A DNA stretch of 64,000 bases from Psychrobacillus antarcticus (GCF_029533155.1 NZ_JAIZDB010000002.1:157285-221284), one strand, 5' to 3'. Shown: positions 27,758-35,779, numbered from the stretch's first letter. Numbers and translations are program-made. The notes: generated by a model not told the origin, from the sequence alone.

Positions 27758-28348
27758 ATGAGAAAAAAATTAATGATAGGACTAGGTTCGTTGGTTATTG
27801 TTATTACGTTGTCTGCTTGTGCTGGTGATGAAGAGGAAACTACCACGAAAACTACCACACATGAGAACATGGATATGAAAACGGAAGAAAATAAGGGTAT
27901 GGACCATTCTAATATGGATATGTCTGGATCAGGTGAAGTTCCTACCAGCTTAAAAGTAGCTGAAAATCCAACTTTTGAGGTAGGAAGTCAAGCAATTATT
28001 GAAACAGATCATATGGAAGGTATGAAAGGTGCCGAAGCAACGATTGTCGGTGCTTATGATACAACTGTTTATACTGTCTCGTATACTCCTACAACTGGTG
28101 GAGAACGTGTAGAAAATCATAAATGGGTCATTCATGAAGAATTAGGAGAACCACAATATGCACCATTAGAACCTGGTTCAGAAGTGGTCCTAATAGCTGG
28201 ACATATGGAGGGGATGGAAGGAGCAACCGCTGAGATTGATTCGGCTGAAGAAACAACTGTGTATATGGTTGATTTTACTTCTACTACAGGAGACAAAGTG
28301 ACTAATCACAAATGGGTAACTGAAAGTGAATTGTCACCAACAAAATAA
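27758..28348 (+). CDS. ydhK: YdhK-family lipoprotein with two DUF1541 domains
   Basis: GAGGAGG sets ATG 27758. The 196-residue precursor has a lipoprotein signal with lipobox LSAC (Cys at residue 21), so it is anchored to the outer face of the membrane. A Met/His-rich linker follows (ENMDMKTE, GMDHSNMDMSGSG), then two DUF1541 repeats. Each has a GSxAIIExDHMEGM-type opening, GAxATIVGAYDTTVY and a NHKWV close. The function of DUF1541 is unknown, but Met-His-rich stretches often bind copper, and the gene lies just downstream of the copper genes. It is followed by a gene carrying a third DUF1541 domain. Confidence 0.88.
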   Translation: MRKKLMIGLGSLVIVITLSACAGDEEETTTKTTTHENMDMKTEENKGMDHSNMDMSGSGEVPTSLKVAENPTFEVGSQAIIETDHMEGMKGAEATIVGAYDTTVYTVSYTPTTGGERVENHKWVIHEELGEPQYAPLEPGSEVVLIAGHMEGMEGATAEIDSAEETTVYMVDFTSTTGDKVTNHKWVTESELSPTK

Positions 28349-28398
28349 ATTATATTTTTATATTCATGCAAAAAACCTATCCATTTTATGGATAGGTC

Positions 28399-28446
28399 AG
28401 ACTGTAGACAAACTCGAAAAAACGAGTTTGCATACAGTCTTTTTTG
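28399..28446 (+). terminator. Terminator after ydhK
   Basis: AGACTGTA...CAAACTCG pairs with CGAGTTTG...TACAGTCT around six A, followed by TTTTT. A second small hairpin CCTATCC/GGATAGG lies just upstream. Confidence 0.9.
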
Positions 28447-28563
28447 TTTTAAAATAAGAAAGTCTTGAAAGTGATGAACACTTTATACATTGTTAGGCTA
28501 AAAAATAAACATTTTGACTAAAGAACCATATACTAGCATAGGAAATGAAATGGAGGAAACTTC

Positions 28564-29268
28564 TTGATTTTTAATATGCATAATGGTGTTGGTAGCAATC
28601 CTATGGGAATGGGAATGGATTTAACTAGTGATGCTCATCTAATAGAAGACGTTTCAAGAGCTATTATTTTAGAAGTTCAAGCTTATAATTTTTATCAAAG
28701 ATTAATTCAATTAACGCCTAATGAACAGTTCAGACAGATTATTTTAAGAATACAGCACGATGAAATGAAGCATTATCATTGGTTCACAATGATTTTAAGG
28801 ATGATGGGTGGACAACAACCACAAATTACATTTGGGGAAATACCAAGAGATTTTAACGAAGGTGTCCAAAAAGCAATTCAAAATGAATTAGAAGCTTCTT
28901 CTTTTTATCAAGATATTGCATCAAGAGCAACAACTCATCATGTTCAAATGCACTTTATGCATGCCTCACATGATGAACAACGGCATGCAACTTGGTTACA
29001 GAATATATTGATGATGGACAATATGAAAATGAATCATTCAAGTTCAGGAGAACTTCCAGAAGGTTTAAAAGCAGCTGAAAATCCCACTTTCCCAGTTGGA
29101 AGTAAAGCTATTATAAATGCTGACCATATGCCTAATATGAAGGGTGCTGAAGCTACAATTGTAGGTGCTTATGATACAACTGTGTATATGGTAAATTATA
29201 TTTCTACTACAGGAGAAAAAGTTACAAATCATAAGTGGTTAGTAGAAAGTGAATTGTCAGCAAAATAA
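28564..29268 (+). CDS. Ferritin-like domain fused to a C-terminal DUF1541 (YdhK-type) domain
   Basis: The TTG start lies eight bases after GGAGG; ATG 28576 is an alternative. Residues 1-155 form a ferritin-like four-helix bundle: Glu in AIILEVQAYNFYQ, HDEMKHYHW, then NELEASSFYQ and HDEQRHATW, giving two Glu...Glu-x-x-His sets expected for a di-iron centre. After a Met-rich linker (MMDNMKMNHSS), residues about 168-234 are a single DUF1541 domain very similar to those of the upstream YdhK protein. There is no signal peptide, so it appears cytoplasmic or spore-associated, unlike YdhK. I do not know a described protein with this domain order. Its context suggests metal handling or redox protection. 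Confidence 0.85.
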   Translation: MIFNMHNGVGSNPMGMGMDLTSDAHLIEDVSRAIILEVQAYNFYQRLIQLTPNEQFRQIILRIQHDEMKHYHWFTMILRMMGGQQPQITFGEIPRDFNEGVQKAIQNELEASSFYQDIASRATTHHVQMHFMHASHDEQRHATWLQNILMMDNMKMNHSSSGELPEGLKAAENPTFPVGSKAIINADHMPNMKGAEATIVGAYDTTVYMVNYISTTGEKVTNHKWLVESELSAK

Positions 29269-29296
29269 TTCGGTAATATTCCGCTGATTGGCAGAA

Positions 29297-29362
29297 GGCT
29301 TAATAATTGATAAAAACCCTTCTCAATAAGAAGTGCTTTTATCAATTATTAAGCCATTTTTC
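29297..29362. terminator. Long perfect-stem bidirectional terminator
   Basis: GGCTTAATAATTGATAAAA pairs perfectly with TTTTATCAATTATTAAGCC across about 21 bases, followed by ATTTTT. Its symmetric flanks can serve both strands. Confidence 0.9.
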
Positions 29363-29515
29363 TACTCATTTCCGCACTTCACGGCAAATTTTTGCAAATT
29401 CTTGGCAATGTGTATATTGAAAATTTTCACAATTTGATACAAATGATTCACAAATTTCTGCATAAGTAGGTAAAATGTGGATTTATCCAAAAAGCAATCT
29501 GTTGGCATACTTTTC

Positions 29516-30073
29516 TTACATAGTCTCTTTCCTTTTATTATTAATCCAAATAGATAAACCCACAATACATATTAAAATTATAGATATATAGATGTAATTC
29601 ATTGAAACTTTTTGAAGAACTCCAAATACTAGTGCTACTTCGAGGATTACTGCTGGTATTTTACCTATAGTACTTGCAATCATAAAGAGTCCGGCTTTAA
29701 TAGAAGTCAAAGAAGCTCCTGCGGTAATTAAACCTGAAGGAACAAATGGGAGTAATCTAAATAGAATAATTAGTCTAAAAACATCCTTTGAGGAACCATT
29801 TTTTGTAACCCTTAAAAAAGTATGATTAAACCATTTAGATTGTACTTTAGAAAAGCCCCAGCGGTATAGGTAAAATCCGATAAGTGCCCCGAGGATTTCT
29901 CCTGTAAATGTAAGTATGGACCCTACAACCAGTCCAAGTGAATTAATGTTAATTGCAGTAATAAAGAAACTAGGAACAAAACCAACGGCCCCAATGCCCA
30001 AGTTTAGTAGTAGCAATAAAATAAATTTTATAGCTATGTTTTGTGATTGAATAAATTGTAAAAATTCGTACAA
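29516..30073 (-). CDS. VTT-domain (TVP38/TMEM64, DedA-like) membrane protein
   Basis: AGGTGG nine bases before TTG 30073 sets the start (185 residues); the frame is open to 30172 but with no ribosome site. Several hydrophobic helices and the family core are visible: GFVPSFFITAININSLGL, GEILGALIGFYLYRWGF, and FRLLPFVPSGLITAGASLTSI with the conserved Phe-Arg-x-x-Pro...Pro segment. VTT proteins sit in the plasma membrane and some act in lipid or membrane homeostasis. The specific role of this member is unknown. It is convergent with the ferritin-like gene. Confidence 0.85.
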   Translation of the reverse strand: MYEFLQFIQSQNIAIKFILLLLLNLGIGAVGFVPSFFITAININSLGLVVGSILTFTGEILGALIGFYLYRWGFSKVQSKWFNHTFLRVTKNGSSKDVFRLIILFRLLPFVPSGLITAGASLTSIKAGLFMIASTIGKIPAVILEVALVFGVLQKVSMNYIYISIILICIVGLSIWINNKRKETM

Positions 30074-30360
30074 GAGTATAAACCACCTATCTATTCTTAT
30101 CTCTATATTACTTCTAAAATTTGAATTATTAAAGTTGCAACTACTGACATTGGTAAACCTAAGTTGAATCAAAGGGTTTATTTCTTTATTAAGATACTTA
30201 ATAGGTCAGATTAGTTTGAGACAATAAAACTATAGTCCTTAATTTTGTCGGATAATATAGGTGAACTAGGAATTCGTAATGATTTTGTGATCAAACCGTA
30301 ACGAAAATGTTTCATCATTTGTGATAAAGTTACAATAAATAACATTAACTGCGGTGTAAA

Positions 30361-30813
30361 ATGAGAAGTAGAATAATGCAATTATTAATTGTGATGTCTT
30401 TAATTTTTTCCGTACAAATATTTTCTGCAGATAAAGTCAATGCTGCAACATCAACTGAACTAGGAGCATTTGCTTCAAAGTTTTACGGTACTCCATATAA
30501 ATTTGGTGGAACAACTCCCGAGGGATTTGATTGTTCTGGATATATTAGAAATGTTTTTAATAAGTTCAACATTAGTTTACCGAGAACATCTGCCGAACAG
30601 TATAATGTCGGGGAAACAGTAGCAAAAGAAAATTTACAACCTGGTGACCTAGTGTTTTTTGCAAATACATAAAAAAAAGGTATTTCTCATACTGGAATCT
30701 ATTTGGGTAACGGGGAGTTCATCTCTGCAAAAAGTAAGGGTATTTTAAAAGTTAACTTAAAAACAGATCCTTATTGGGGACCTAAATATGCAGGAGCGAA
30801 ACGGTTATCGTAG
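30361..30813 (+). pseudogene. NlpC/P60-family cell wall hydrolase gene interrupted by a nonsense codon
   Basis: A 150-codon frame starts at ATG 30361 with a signal peptide (cut near VNAAT, residue 29). An NlpC/P60 domain follows with catalytic Cys58 in FDCSGY. TAA at 30670-30672 interrupts it at codon 104 (FFANT-stop). The same frame continues with the expected second half, KKGISHTGIYLGNGEF, containing the catalytic His at codon 110, and ends at TAG 30811. A single change in one codon, for example TAT to TAA, explains it. As read, the truncated product has the Cys but no catalytic His. No good ribosome site is visible before the ATG. Confidence 0.85.
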
Positions 30814-30866
30814 CTATGGAAACAGGAAAAAATCCTAATAACTAAGTTTTAGAGACTTTCTTAAGA

Positions 30867-30904
30867 GTACAATCATCCAATGTATAGATGATTGTGCTTT
30901 TTTA
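30867..30904 (+). terminator. Terminator after the NlpC/P60 gene
   Basis: ACAATCATC pairs with GATGATTGT across nine bases, followed by GCTTTTTT. Confidence 0.85.
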
Positions 30905-31029
30905 TGTTTTAATAGGTAAGAAAACCTTTCTTGTCCATATATTATCCATAATTATTTGTTATCCTTTTTTATGGTATTGTTTTAATTTACATATTGAAAA
31001 AGAAACTATAGGAGGGACCGAATGTCTTC

Positions 31030-32082
31030 ATGCTCCTTAAACAAAGAAAAGAAAAGAATACAATAAAGAAAAAGAAAAATACTTTACTAAGAGTTTTATT
31101 ATACTTAACAATTTTGCTATTTATTCTCTTGCTCTTTGCCTTCTGGATGACATATTTTTATAATCCTAAAGCAGAGGAAAAAAATACATTTGACGATAGA
31201 ATCTACCCTTTTTTTCATGTTGAACCAATTAATAATTTAACTGTAGAATTAAATGGGATACCTACTGAAACATCTAATCTAGATACGGGAGTGAAATCTA
31301 ACTTGAATCTAGAGGATAGAGATGAATTTGAGCCAACTATGGATACTTTCTTTAACGAAAGCGAACTTACTGTAAAGAATATTGATGCTCTTTTTGAAAA
31401 TATGAAGTCTACTAAGGAAATTTCAGGGGCGCATTCAACTTTAGGAAATGAAGTTCTGTATATTTACCATACTCATAGCAGGGAATCTTTTTTACCATAT
31501 TTAGAAGAAGCAGATAAACCTGAAGAAGCTTATCACTCGAATGCAAATATTACATTAGTAGGAGAACTGCTTGGAAGGGCACTGGAAAGAAGAGGAGTAG
31601 GAACGACAGTTGATTCAACCGACATCGTTCAAGAACTAGCAACAAGAGGTTTAAACTACAACAGTTCTTACAATGTCTCAGGAGAGCAAGTACGTGCTGC
31701 GTTAAAAGATAATAAAGATTTAGAGGTCTTTATAGATTTGCATCGTGATTCTTTACGAAGTGATTCAACTACTACTGTGATGAATGGTGTAAATTATGCC
31801 AAATTGTTATTTGTCGTGGGTACGGGCCATGAAGGTTTTGAAAAGAATCTTACGTTTGCGGAAGGGTTACAAACTATTTTAGATAATCAATATCCTGGAC
31901 TGTCAAAAGGTATAATGCAAAAAAGCAGTAACCAAGGCAATGGAATTTATAATCAAGATATTTCTCCAAAATCCATTATCGTGGAAATTGGAGGTGTAGA
32001 TAATACAGTAGAAGAGCTTCACCGAACTACAGAAATATTTGCGGATGTTTTAAGTGAATATTATTTTCATGAAGAAAAGTAA
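31030..32082 (+). CDS. spoIIP: Stage II sporulation protein P family peptidoglycan hydrolase
   Basis: This 350-residue protein has an N-terminal membrane anchor at about 22-45 after a Lys-rich start, and a C-terminal SpoIIP amidase/endopeptidase domain. Motifs include VLYIYHTHSRESFLPY (His147, His149, Glu152), the EVFIDLHRDSLR strand with His238, and PKSIIVEIGGVDNTVEE. In engulfment, SpoIIP cleaves septal peptidoglycan together with SpoIID and SpoIIM. The SD AGGAGGG at 31010-31016 is 13 bases from this ATG but only five from an out-of-frame ATG at 31022 that opens a 14-codon frame, so initiation may be suboptimal. The usual neighbour gpr is absent, and it may be a paralogue rather than the main spoIIP. 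Confidence 0.88.
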   Translation: MLLKQRKEKNTIKKKKNTLLRVLLYLTILLFILLLFAFWMTYFYNPKAEEKNTFDDRIYPFFHVEPINNLTVELNGIPTETSNLDTGVKSNLNLEDRDEFEPTMDTFFNESELTVKNIDALFENMKSTKEISGAHSTLGNEVLYIYHTHSRESFLPYLEEADKPEEAYHSNANITLVGELLGRALERRGVGTTVDSTDIVQELATRGLNYNSSYNVSGEQVRAALKDNKDLEVFIDLHRDSLRSDSTTTVMNGVNYAKLLFVVGTGHEGFEKNLTFAEGLQTILDNQYPGLSKGIMQKSSNQGNGIYNQDISPKSIIVEIGGVDNTVEELHRTTEIFADVLSEYYFHEEK

Positions 32083-32124
32083 AGGCAATCTTTTGATTAG
32101 AACCAAGACATTACTTATGTCGAT

Positions 32125-32156
32125 AACCAATTACTTTTCAATTAATTGGTTTTTTT
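32125..32156 (+). terminator. Terminator after spoIIP
   Basis: AACCAATTA pairs with TAATTGGTT across nine bases, followed by TTTTT. Confidence 0.85.
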
Positions 32157-32215
32157 ACGTTAATAGAAATGCACCTAAAAGCCGTTAGCTTCAAGGTGCA
32201 TTTTATTTTTAAAAT

Positions 32216-32433
32216 TTAAATTCCTGCATGTGATACTAGATTGTTAGATTGACCTTGTAATAGGTCGGAAACAGCTTTTGCTAGAACTGAAATTGTACGA
32301 TTAATTTCTTCCTGTGTATTATCGATTCCACCAAGTTCTATTAACACCATATTGTTTGCAAGATCTTGATTATAAATACTGTCCACGTGGTCTCCTTTAT
32401 TACCGAGGACGCCTTTAGATATTCTGTTGAAAG
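32216..32433 (-). pseudogene. C-terminal fragment of a second SpoIIP-family gene, reversed
   Basis: The minus strand encodes about 70 residues with no start codon that clearly match the end of SpoIIP proteins: ISKGVLGNKGD, SIYNQDLANNMVLIELGG and IDNTQEEINRTISVLA, ending at TAA 32216-32218. The intact neighbour gene has the same blocks (YNQDISPKSIIVEIGG, VDNTVEELHRTTEIFA). Upstream the frame meets a stop within a few codons and the catalytic His segments are missing. It is a relic of a paralogue lost by truncation, lying convergently 134 bases from the intact gene. Confidence 0.88.
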
Positions 32434-32967
32434 TTTAGGGAAAAACAAGAAAATATTTAATACTTTAAATTGCTTAATGTGCACTTAAATTTACGACTAA
32501 TATTATCTACATTGGTACGTGCATTTAGTATAAACAAATGAATCCATAGATTTTCCATATTTATTTGATAAACTGCCAATGTAAATGATGGAGCAAGTTA
32601 AATATGTAACATTCTAATCCGGGATGCAATATATGAGGTAAAAGGTACCGATTCGCCATGGGTTAATAGTTCTAAAGGTAAAGTGTTAATGTAAGGTGGA
32701 GTTGGATAAAATGTAACGCTATATAATCATAGAAACTGATAGTGAGAATGAAGCGTTTTGTTATTTTATGACTTAGTACTCGATAGACATATTAAATTTT
32801 TATTCAATAATAGGAGATAAAAAAATATCCATAAAAACTGAATTCGCAATGGTTAGACTAGTAATATAAGCATATTTCCTAGCTTATTGTTTTTGGAGAG
32901 TTATAGAGAATATACTTGTATTTGTTACAATAGTAATAAGTGGCGAGAAACAATATTGTATAAGGGG

Positions 32968-33024
32968 AGTGATTTAAAAGTGGTATAATATTACTGTAAA
33001 AAATAAATATTTAGTAAAATCACT
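32968..33024. promoter_or_regulatory. Inverted repeat flanking a candidate promoter
   Basis: AGTGATTT at 32968-32975 and AAATCACT at 33017-33024 flank TATAAT at 32984-32989. The nearest -35-like TTGTAT is 22 bases upstream of the -10, which is too far for a normal SigA promoter. Confidence 0.3.
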
Positions 33025-33068
33025 CTAAGGTTGTTATTCATCTAAGAAATTTCCCTTTTACTTAATAC

Positions 33069-33107
33069 AAGAACATATTAAGAGCATTATGTTCTTATAT
33101 TTTTTTG
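33069..33107 (+). terminator. Terminator-like hairpin in the sigma operon leader
   Basis: AAGAACATA pairs with TATGTTCTT across 10 bases, followed by ATATTTTTTT. It lies only 50 bases before the sigma gene and could attenuate read-through. Confidence 0.55.
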
Positions 33108-33155
33108 TTGAGAATAGAACATACGTTCCTTAGTTAATTAAAGGAGGATGATTTA

Positions 33156-33704
33156 ATGGAAATAATAGAAAATGAATTAATCGTATCATTTTTAAATGAT
33201 ACAAATAATCGAGAGTTGTTCGAGAACTACCAAAAGAAGAATTCAGATGTCATTAAAATGGAATTAGACGAGCGCTTCAGAGTTTTTTACCATAGGTATA
33301 GATTAATTTCCTATTTTATTAAAGTATTACACTTTGAAAGTATACATTTTGATAAGAAAATCCACTTACACAATAAAAGGTATCAATTAGCTACAGCGCA
33401 AACAGGAGGAGCAGAGTTGATTTGCGAGCAGAATTTTAATGAATACTATGAATACCACTCACCTTCGTTAAGTTTTCAGGATCATCTTACAAGTGAAGAA
33501 CTTTTTAAAAGCTTTACCCAGCTAACGGAAAAGCAAAAGTATATTGTAACGCTCGCATACCTTCATCAAATGACAGATACAGAAATCGCTAAATCATTAG
33601 GTATATCGCAACAATCAGTTTATAAAACTAGAAAAACAGCTATTAAGAAGTTGCGAAATGGGGTGAATTCAGAATGTTTGAAGGAGAAGCTCTTGTTCAA
33701 TTGA
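33156..33704 (+). CDS. SigO/phage-type sigma factor subunit carrying region 4
   Basis: AAAGGAGG precedes ATG 33156. The 182-residue protein has an N-terminal segment typical of this group (SFLNDTNNRELFENYQ, then RLISYFIKVLHFESIHFDKKI) and a C-terminal sigma region 4 (LTEKQKYIVTLAYLHQMTDTEIAKSLGISQQSVYKTRKTAIKKL). A region 2 able to melt the -10 is not evident. In B. subtilis the similarly built SigO (YvrI) needs the small partner RsoA for region 2 function. Here a YvrJ gene overlaps the end and a small RsoA-like gene follows, so a split sigma factor is likely. Identification with SigO is by layout and general similarity only. Confidence 0.75.
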   Translation: MEIIENELIVSFLNDTNNRELFENYQKKNSDVIKMELDERFRVFYHRYRLISYFIKVLHFESIHFDKKIHLHNKRYQLATAQTGGAELICEQNFNEYYEYHSPSLSFQDHLTSEELFKSFTQLTEKQKYIVTLAYLHQMTDTEIAKSLGISQQSVYKTRKTAIKKLRNGVNSECLKEKLLFN

Positions 33705-33829
33705 TCGGAAACTTTGGTTTTCCAATTGTCTTATCCATCTACTTATTACACAGATTTGAAAGGAAGATTGAGGCATTAGAAAGTGCAATTAGTTCTTTAG
33801 CTGATGTTTTCGATAAAAATAAATCATAA
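33674..33829 (+). CDS. yvrJ: YvrJ-family small membrane protein
   Basis: This 51-residue frame begins inside the last 31 bases of the sigma gene, with GGGGTG upstream of the ATG. It reads MFEGEALVQLIGNFGFPIVL, then a short hydrophobic segment (SIYLLHRFE) and an amphipathic helix RKIEALESAISSLADVF, matching the YvrJ family. In B. subtilis yvrJ belongs to the SigO regulon next to oxdC. Overlap with the sigma gene suggests coupled translation. The function is unknown; the size and layout suggest a membrane-associated accessory peptide. Confidence 0.8.
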   Translation: MFEGEALVQLIGNFGFPIVLSIYLLHRFERKIEALESAISSLADVFDKNKS

Positions 33830-33842
33830 AAGTGGGGTAGCT

Positions 33843-34061
33843 ATGTCTGATAAAGAAATGATAAAAATAATCGAACTACTGGAGCCAAAAATAAAAAAAG
33901 TTCTTTTGCAAACGAACATTCATAATCGAGATGACCTAGAGCAGGACTTACTGGAGCTAATAATAAAAAAGATTCGTAGTAATGAAATAGAAGATGTACC
34001 TGGTTTCTTCGATTTTATCAATCAAACAAAAATAGAGGGTAATAAACCACAGAACACTTAG
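33843..34061 (+). CDS. RsoA-like co-sigma (region 2-like) small protein
   Basis: ATG 33843 follows GTGGGGTA; the frame is open upstream but without a better start. The 72-residue protein is helical, with NIHNRDDLEQDLLELIIKKI resembling the sigma region 2 core (a D-D-L-x-Q-E/D-like segment) and ending PGFFDFINQTK. It lies 13 bases after yvrJ and 138 after the SigO-like gene. In B. subtilis RsoA supplies the region 2 contacts with the RNA polymerase beta-prime coiled coil. The assignment rests on size, this motif and position. Confidence 0.6.
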   Translation: MSDKEMIKIIELLEPKIKKVLLQTNIHNRDDLEQDLLELIIKKIRSNEIEDVPGFFDFINQTKIEGNKPQNT

Positions 34062-34406
34062 GGATTATATCATAATAGTGAAAACGTGTAGAAAATAGAA
34101 ATTCTGTAAAAGAAAGCGACTCAATTAAGATTTTATCAGAGGTTGTATTTATCCTCTTTTCTTTCCCTTTTATAAATGAATACATTATAAAGGAGGAATA
34201 AATATGGATTTTGAAAAAATTTACAATGTTTAATTTAGAGGTGTGGAACATTACAAACAGCATGTAGAAACTTAGTGCAATTCACAAATAAGTTGAAGGT
34301 GATAGGGATGCTCAAGAGAGAAGTCCTCGAACAAATATGAAACATACACTTGGCCACTAAGGTAGAAAGATTATAGCAATACAAAACTAAGAAGAGGTGA
34401 TTTTTT
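34062..34406. other. Intergenic region with an aborted reading frame
   Basis: AAAGGAGG near 34190 precedes ATG 34204, but the frame stops after nine codons (MDFEKIYNV, TAA 34231-34233). The start resembles that of ECF sigma factors, so this may be a remnant of one or a leader peptide. A second short frame, MLKREVLEQI, follows near 34308. The ribosome site of the amidase gene lies at the right end. Confidence 0.35.
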
Positions 34407-35096
34407 ATGGTAAAAGTATTCATTGATGCAGGTCATGGCGGGACAGATCCAGGTGCAATAGGGAATGGGTTACAGGAGAAAAATCTAACATTACAAATTG
34501 GCACTAGAATTAAAGATATTCTGATTGCCGAGTACAACAATGTAAGTATATTAATGAGTAGAACCGGAGATCAAACACTAACTTTAACGCAGCGTACTAA
34601 TGCAGCTAACTCTTGGGGTGCTGACTTTCTCCTTTCGGTCCATATTAATGCAGGAGGTGGGACAGGCTATGAGGATTATATTTATCCAGGATCAGGTACG
34701 CCTACTACTACTTATCAAAATAATATTCATGCGGAAATCTTAAAGCTTGTTAATTATGCAGATCGTGGGAAAAAACAGGAGAACTTTCACATGTTACGTG
34801 AATCCAATATGTCGGCTCTATTGACGGAAAATGGATTTATCGATAATTTAACTGATGCAACAAAATTAAAATCAGCTTCCTTCATTGAATCTCTAGCCCG
34901 AGGTCATGTGAATGGAATTGTTATGTGTTTTAATCTTCCTAAGAAAAGCACAGCCATATACCATACGGTAGTGAGTGGCGATACTGTCTATTCATTAAGT
35001 CAAAAATATGATAGTACAGCACAACAGATTAAAGATTGGAATGGACTTGATGCCAATTACACCATTTATGTTGGACAAGTGTTGAGAGTGAAATAA
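34407..35096 (+). CDS. N-acetylmuramoyl-L-alanine amidase (Amidase_3) with C-terminal LysM domain
   Basis: AAGAGGTGA precedes the ATG. Residues 1-172 are an Amidase_3 zinc domain: ligands His10 (IDAGHGG), Glu24 and His79 (LLSVHINAG), and catalytic Glu141 (ALLTENGFIDN). Residues about 183-229 are one LysM motif (YHTVVSGDTVYSLSQKY to YVGQVLRVK) that binds peptidoglycan. There is no signal peptide, as in B. subtilis CwlC and phage endolysins, which act after lysis or in the mother cell. It lies 346 bases after the split-sigma trio and may be one of its targets. Phage origin is possible. Confidence 0.93.
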   Translation: MVKVFIDAGHGGTDPGAIGNGLQEKNLTLQIGTRIKDILIAEYNNVSILMSRTGDQTLTLTQRTNAANSWGADFLLSVHINAGGGTGYEDYIYPGSGTPTTTYQNNIHAEILKLVNYADRGKKQENFHMLRESNMSALLTENGFIDNLTDATKLKSASFIESLARGHVNGIVMCFNLPKKSTAIYHTVVSGDTVYSLSQKYDSTAQQIKDWNGLDANYTIYVGQVLRVK

Positions 35097-35464
35097 AATC
35101 GAAACAAACTTAGCCCTGCTCAATTGAGTGGGGTTTTAAAATTTTATATTAGCAAATTCTCTCATTAAAGATAAAATCAAATTCCAAATTCATTACTATC
35201 TATTTTACTACTATTTTCTTTTCTTGGTATTGAAAGAGTCATGGTCTATTTTTTGTTTATTAATTGGTATGGTTTATTTTTGTAAATATTATAGCTTCTC
35301 CCTTTACCGTTTCTTCACTTTTTTCAGTTGTTTTCTGAACAGTAGTGGCTGAGGGATATAGAAGGACTATTCAAAGCAGGGGTCAAGGATATAAATTTAT
35401 TACCGAGCCAAGGGGATATCCTTACGTTCAGAAGTGACATGTGTATTGCAAGTGTCTTTTTTGT
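35097..35464. other. Intergenic region between convergent amidase and RHH-like genes
   Basis: No coding frame seen. A weak hairpin near 35113-35135 (CCCTGCTCA/GAGTGGGG with TTTTA) may terminate the amidase transcript. Confidence 0.4.
35110..35140 (+). terminator. Weak terminator after the amidase gene
   Basis: CCC-TG-CTC pairs with GAG-TG-GGG around CAATT, followed by TTTTA. The internal mismatches make it weak. Confidence 0.4.
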
Positions 35465-35779
35465 CTATTTATTTAGTTCAACTTGAACATCTTCAATTAA
35501 TGCTGGTAAAGGTGAATCTTGTATTTCGTCAATAGGTGGCAACTTATCAGTTAGAGCTTTCACTAATGCCACACGTTGTATTTCAGCAATGGCTTCTGTA
35601 TCAACATTCTCCATGTACTTAAAGTAAAAATCAATCATGTTGGACATTAAGTTACCTTGTGATATCTCTATAGAATTGATTTCTGATAATTGATTTCTAA
35701 TATATTCAAACCGTGTATGTGTATCTTCCGACAACCTAACAGATACCACTTTTGTCTTTTTAGTAGCGATTGTTTCCAC
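35465..35779 (-). CDS. Ribbon-helix-helix-like DNA-binding protein, hypothetical
   Basis: This 104-residue protein starts at a GTG (the AAGGAA upstream is very close). The first 60 residues look like a ribbon-helix-helix fold: a basic strand TKKTKVVSVRLSEDTHTRFEYIR, a second helix NLMSNMIDFYFKYM, and an acidic C-terminal extension. Such proteins are often plasmid copy-control, partition or antitoxin regulators. No toxin gene is adjacent. Its upstream region holds repeated motifs that could be its operator. Confidence 0.65.
   Translation of the reverse strand: METIATKKTKVVSVRLSEDTHTRFEYIRNQLSEINSIEISQGNLMSNMIDFYFKYMENVDTEAIAEIQRVALVKALTDKLPPIDEIQDSPLPALIEDVQVELNK

Larger units (their letters stand above)
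32434..33155. other. Long intergenic region upstream of the sigma-factor operon
   Basis: About 720 bases without a coding frame. The right half holds an inverted repeat pair (32968-33024) around a TATAAT and a hairpin with a T-run (33069-33107), so it probably contains the promoter and an untranslated leader of the sigma operon. The left half may be further debris of the lost SpoIIP-type gene. Confidence 0.4.
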
